Notes under the pieces: generated by a model
What the model was told of the DNA's origin: nothing
The model's database searches: none
Seen by the model: the letters and a program-made list of their open reading frames with translations, nothing else
Shown here: piece after piece, positions 48,206 to 49,549 of the stretch
Position numbering within the stretch: position 1 is the first letter of the stretch
Layout of the letters: every line of letters begins with the position of its first letter
Position numbers and translations under genes: made by a program
Virus record (IMG/VR): IMGVR_UViG_3300009151_000102
Span: 1-49,549 of that record
DNA from: a virus
Strand: one strand, 5' to 3'
Length of the DNA: 49,549 nucleotides

Positions 48206-48960
48206 TTTCTCTCAATGTCCTCTTCAATACATTTGATACCATATTGTATTTCAATAATCTTACATGGTTCATCAAATGGGTTTGTTAATTGGTGCCATCC
48301 ACCAACTGGTATCTTTATATTACTATGTTTATATAAAGTTTGTGCTGGCATTTTATAATCAGAATCTAACATAGTATTGACTACTGCACAACCTTCTGCA
48401 ATATGCCAATACTCGGCACGATGTTTATGTCTCTGTATTGATAAACTAGATTTAGGATTAATAGTAAGTTCTTTTACTTTAGTTCCTTCAATATCATATA
48501 ATACACGATAGTAACCCCATGGTCGTGTTGTCTTTGGTTGTTGCCAATCTTGTAATATAACACTTGATGAATTCTTTTTATAATTACCACCAATACCAAA
48601 TTCAAAATTAATACCTTCAATATTCATCTCTGGTATATTTTTTTCTGTTCTATCACCACCATTTGCAAAAATAATTACATCATCGGGATATTTAATCCTT
48701 GCTTTTCTTAATAGGTCACATGCAGTATTATCATTATCATTAAATACAATTACTTCATCAACCATTTTCATATTACTTACAATTGCATGGCGTTCATCGA
48801 AAGGTAAAAATGATTTACCTTTCTTTCGTTCTAACCATGCATCAGAATTAATACCTACAATTAAATGATCACCTAACTCCTTCGCTTCACTAAACATAGA
48901 AATATGACCACTATGAATAGGATCAAATCCACCGGAAACAATAACAATAACTTTCTGCAT
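48202..48960 (-). CDS. Nucleotidyltransferase-cupin fusion (cytidylyltransferase-like + sugar-phosphate isomerase-like)
   Basis: N-terminal domain (about 1-140): SGGFDPIHSGHI with HSGH (residues 16-19), the nucleotide-binding HxGH signature of cytidylyl/adenylyltransferases such as RfaE C-terminal type. C-terminal domain (about 145-252): RPWGYYRVLYD, SIQRHKHRAEYWHIAEG, NIKIPVGGWHQLTNP, a cupin of the mannose-6-phosphate isomerase type II kind. The two together would activate and isomerise a sugar phosphate. Start at ATG 48960 (not TTG 48966) since AGGA lies six bases before it. Confidence 0.85.
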   Translation of the reverse strand: MQKVIVIVSGGFDPIHSGHISMFSEAKELGDHLIVGINSDAWLERKKGKSFLPFDERHAIVSNMKMVDEVIVFNDNDNTACDLLRKARIKYPDDVIIFANGGDRTEKNIPEMNIEGINFEFGIGGNYKKNSSSVILQDWQQPKTTRPWGYYRVLYDIEGTKVKELTINPKSSLSIQRHKHRAEYWHIAEGCAVVNTMLDSDYKMPAQTLYKHSNIKIPVGGWHQLTNPFDEPCKIIEIQYGIKCIEEDIERK

Positions 48961-48962
48961 AA

Positions 48963-49394
48963 TCAATCCTGAATGTTTATATTTGGGTATGCTTCTTTAA
49001 TTAGTTTTGCGGTTAAGAAAGGAACTTTTAAATCTTTCTTAAATAGATTAACAAGTAATTCTGCTTCATCTTTATATAAAGATTCTAGTACCTGCATTAA
49101 TAAATTACTTTGTTTTTTACCTACAAGTCCGGGTGCTTGTTGCGGGTGACCTTTAATAAACCGATATAGTTTTCTTACTTCATTTTGTAGATACATGTAA
49201 TTCAGACCTGCTGGATCTTTTGATGGTCTATAATCGGGTATCTCTACATCAAATTGAATATCTTTCATAAATGCTAAAACTAAGAACTCACGGAATCTTT
49301 CACTATCATTCTTCCGTAATACATCTAATCGTTCTGCCTTTGTAGATGCCAACTTAAAATCATCTAGAATCTCAGAAAATAATTTAGAATTCAT
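48963..49394 (-). CDS. Conserved T4-like phage protein, unknown function (143 aa)
   Basis: Helical protein: ILDDFKLASTKAERLDVLRKNDSERFREFLVLAF, then RPSKDPAGLNYMYLQNEVRKLYRFIKG and QSNLLMQVLESLYKDEAELLVNLFKKDL. This is a recurrent protein in T4-like phages, function not established. I use ATG 49394, preceded by GAGG, rather than TTG 49406; it overlaps its upstream neighbour by 11 bases. Confidence 0.75.
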   Translation of the reverse strand: MNSKLFSEILDDFKLASTKAERLDVLRKNDSERFREFLVLAFMKDIQFDVEIPDYRPSKDPAGLNYMYLQNEVRKLYRFIKGHPQQAPGLVGKKQSNLLMQVLESLYKDEAELLVNLFKKDLKVPFLTAKLIKEAYPNINIQD

Positions 49395-49549
49395 CAAGTG
49401 CCTCAAGTAAATTTACCAACCTGTTCGCAATCATATAATTCATAAACTGCTGTTTGGTTGCTGGTTTAACTTCTTCATATCTACTTATAATAGTTTTTAC
49501 AAGAGATTGTGGAATTTCTGATAAATCAATCAATTGTTTATTACGTGCC
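49384..49549 (-). CDS. C-terminal part of a conserved phage protein, N-terminus outside window
   Basis: Open from the window edge to the TAA at 49384-49386. The readable 54 residues are helical and end NRLVNLLEALDEF. No motif is recognised. The gene is co-directional with and overlaps the 143-aa gene. Confidence 0.65.
   Translation of the reverse strand, partial: ARNKQLIDLSEIPQSLVKTIISRYEEVKPATKQQFMNYMIANRLVNLLEALDEF

Noticed and set aside
49395-49406. TTG start at 49406 for the 143-aa protein
   Set aside because: ATG 49394 has GAGG at proper distance and gives the common family N-terminus (MNSKLFSE).

Overview
The window is a piece of a large, AT-rich, T4-like contractile-tailed phage (myovirus) genome. 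The evidence is the near-complete T4-type baseplate set (gp53, gp27-like, gp5-like, gp25, gp6, gp7-like, gp8, gp48-like, gp26), the T4 replication/late-transcription cluster gp32-gp59-gp33-DsbA in T4 order, and T4-type late promoters (TATAAATA). The overall style (A/N-rich fibre repeats, a DUF4815 protein, an FmdB-like protein, a SleB lysin, a two-piece tmRNA) resembles the marine/freshwater cyano-, pelagi- and methylophage branch of T4-like phages. The host is Gram-negative: the phage encodes an outer-membrane beta-barrel and a peptidoglycan hydrolase, and three promoters are near-perfect sigma70 consensus. The exact host cannot be read from the window.

Layout. (i) 1-34218, minus strand: virion genes. 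Reading with transcription from 34218 down: gp48-like tube cap, gp53, gp27-like hub, gp5 OB-fold protein and a separate spike protein, an unknown, gp25, gp6, gp7-like, gp8, a 2073-aa DUF4815 protein, then a long run of fibre and adhesin genes, ending in two glycine-rich adhesins of which the last runs off the window. (ii) 34277-39381, plus strand: gp4-like head-completion nuclease, a conserved unknown, a tail-tube-fold protein, gp26 plus a 63-aa ORF (joined by a candidate -1 frameshift), and a tape measure protein carrying a muramidase domain. A bidirectional hairpin terminator separates this from (iii) 39413-49549, minus strand: gp32, gp59, gp33, DsbA, a small membrane protein and SleB lysin, the two-piece tmRNA locus, an outer-membrane protein, a PD-(D/E)XK nuclease, several conserved small genes, and a sugar cassette (GalE, glycosyltransferase, nucleotidyltransferase-cupin fusion).

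The most remarkable locus is 42262-43030. On the minus strand a tmRNA acceptor piece (T-arm, 3' CCA) is followed by an HNH endonuclease gene and then by the tmRNA coding piece (5' acceptor strand, tag ANESVYQLAA, stop). This is a circularly permuted two-piece tmRNA gene whose intervening segment carries a putative homing endonuclease. The two pieces re-pair exactly: a 7-bp acceptor stem with the G3-U70 pair read by alanyl-tRNA synthetase, and a 7-bp P2 helix. Just upstream of the HNH gene a hairpin can bury the ribosome-binding site, and two TATAAATA late promoters sit inside its loop, so late transcripts would lack the 5' arm. This is the logic known for T4 I-TevI.

Working together: sigma70 promoters at 46.2, 45.8 and 43.6 kb probably drive early genes towards lower coordinates. 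DsbA, gp33 and (outside the window) gp55/gp45 would then activate the TATAAATA promoters for the virion, HNH and lysis genes.
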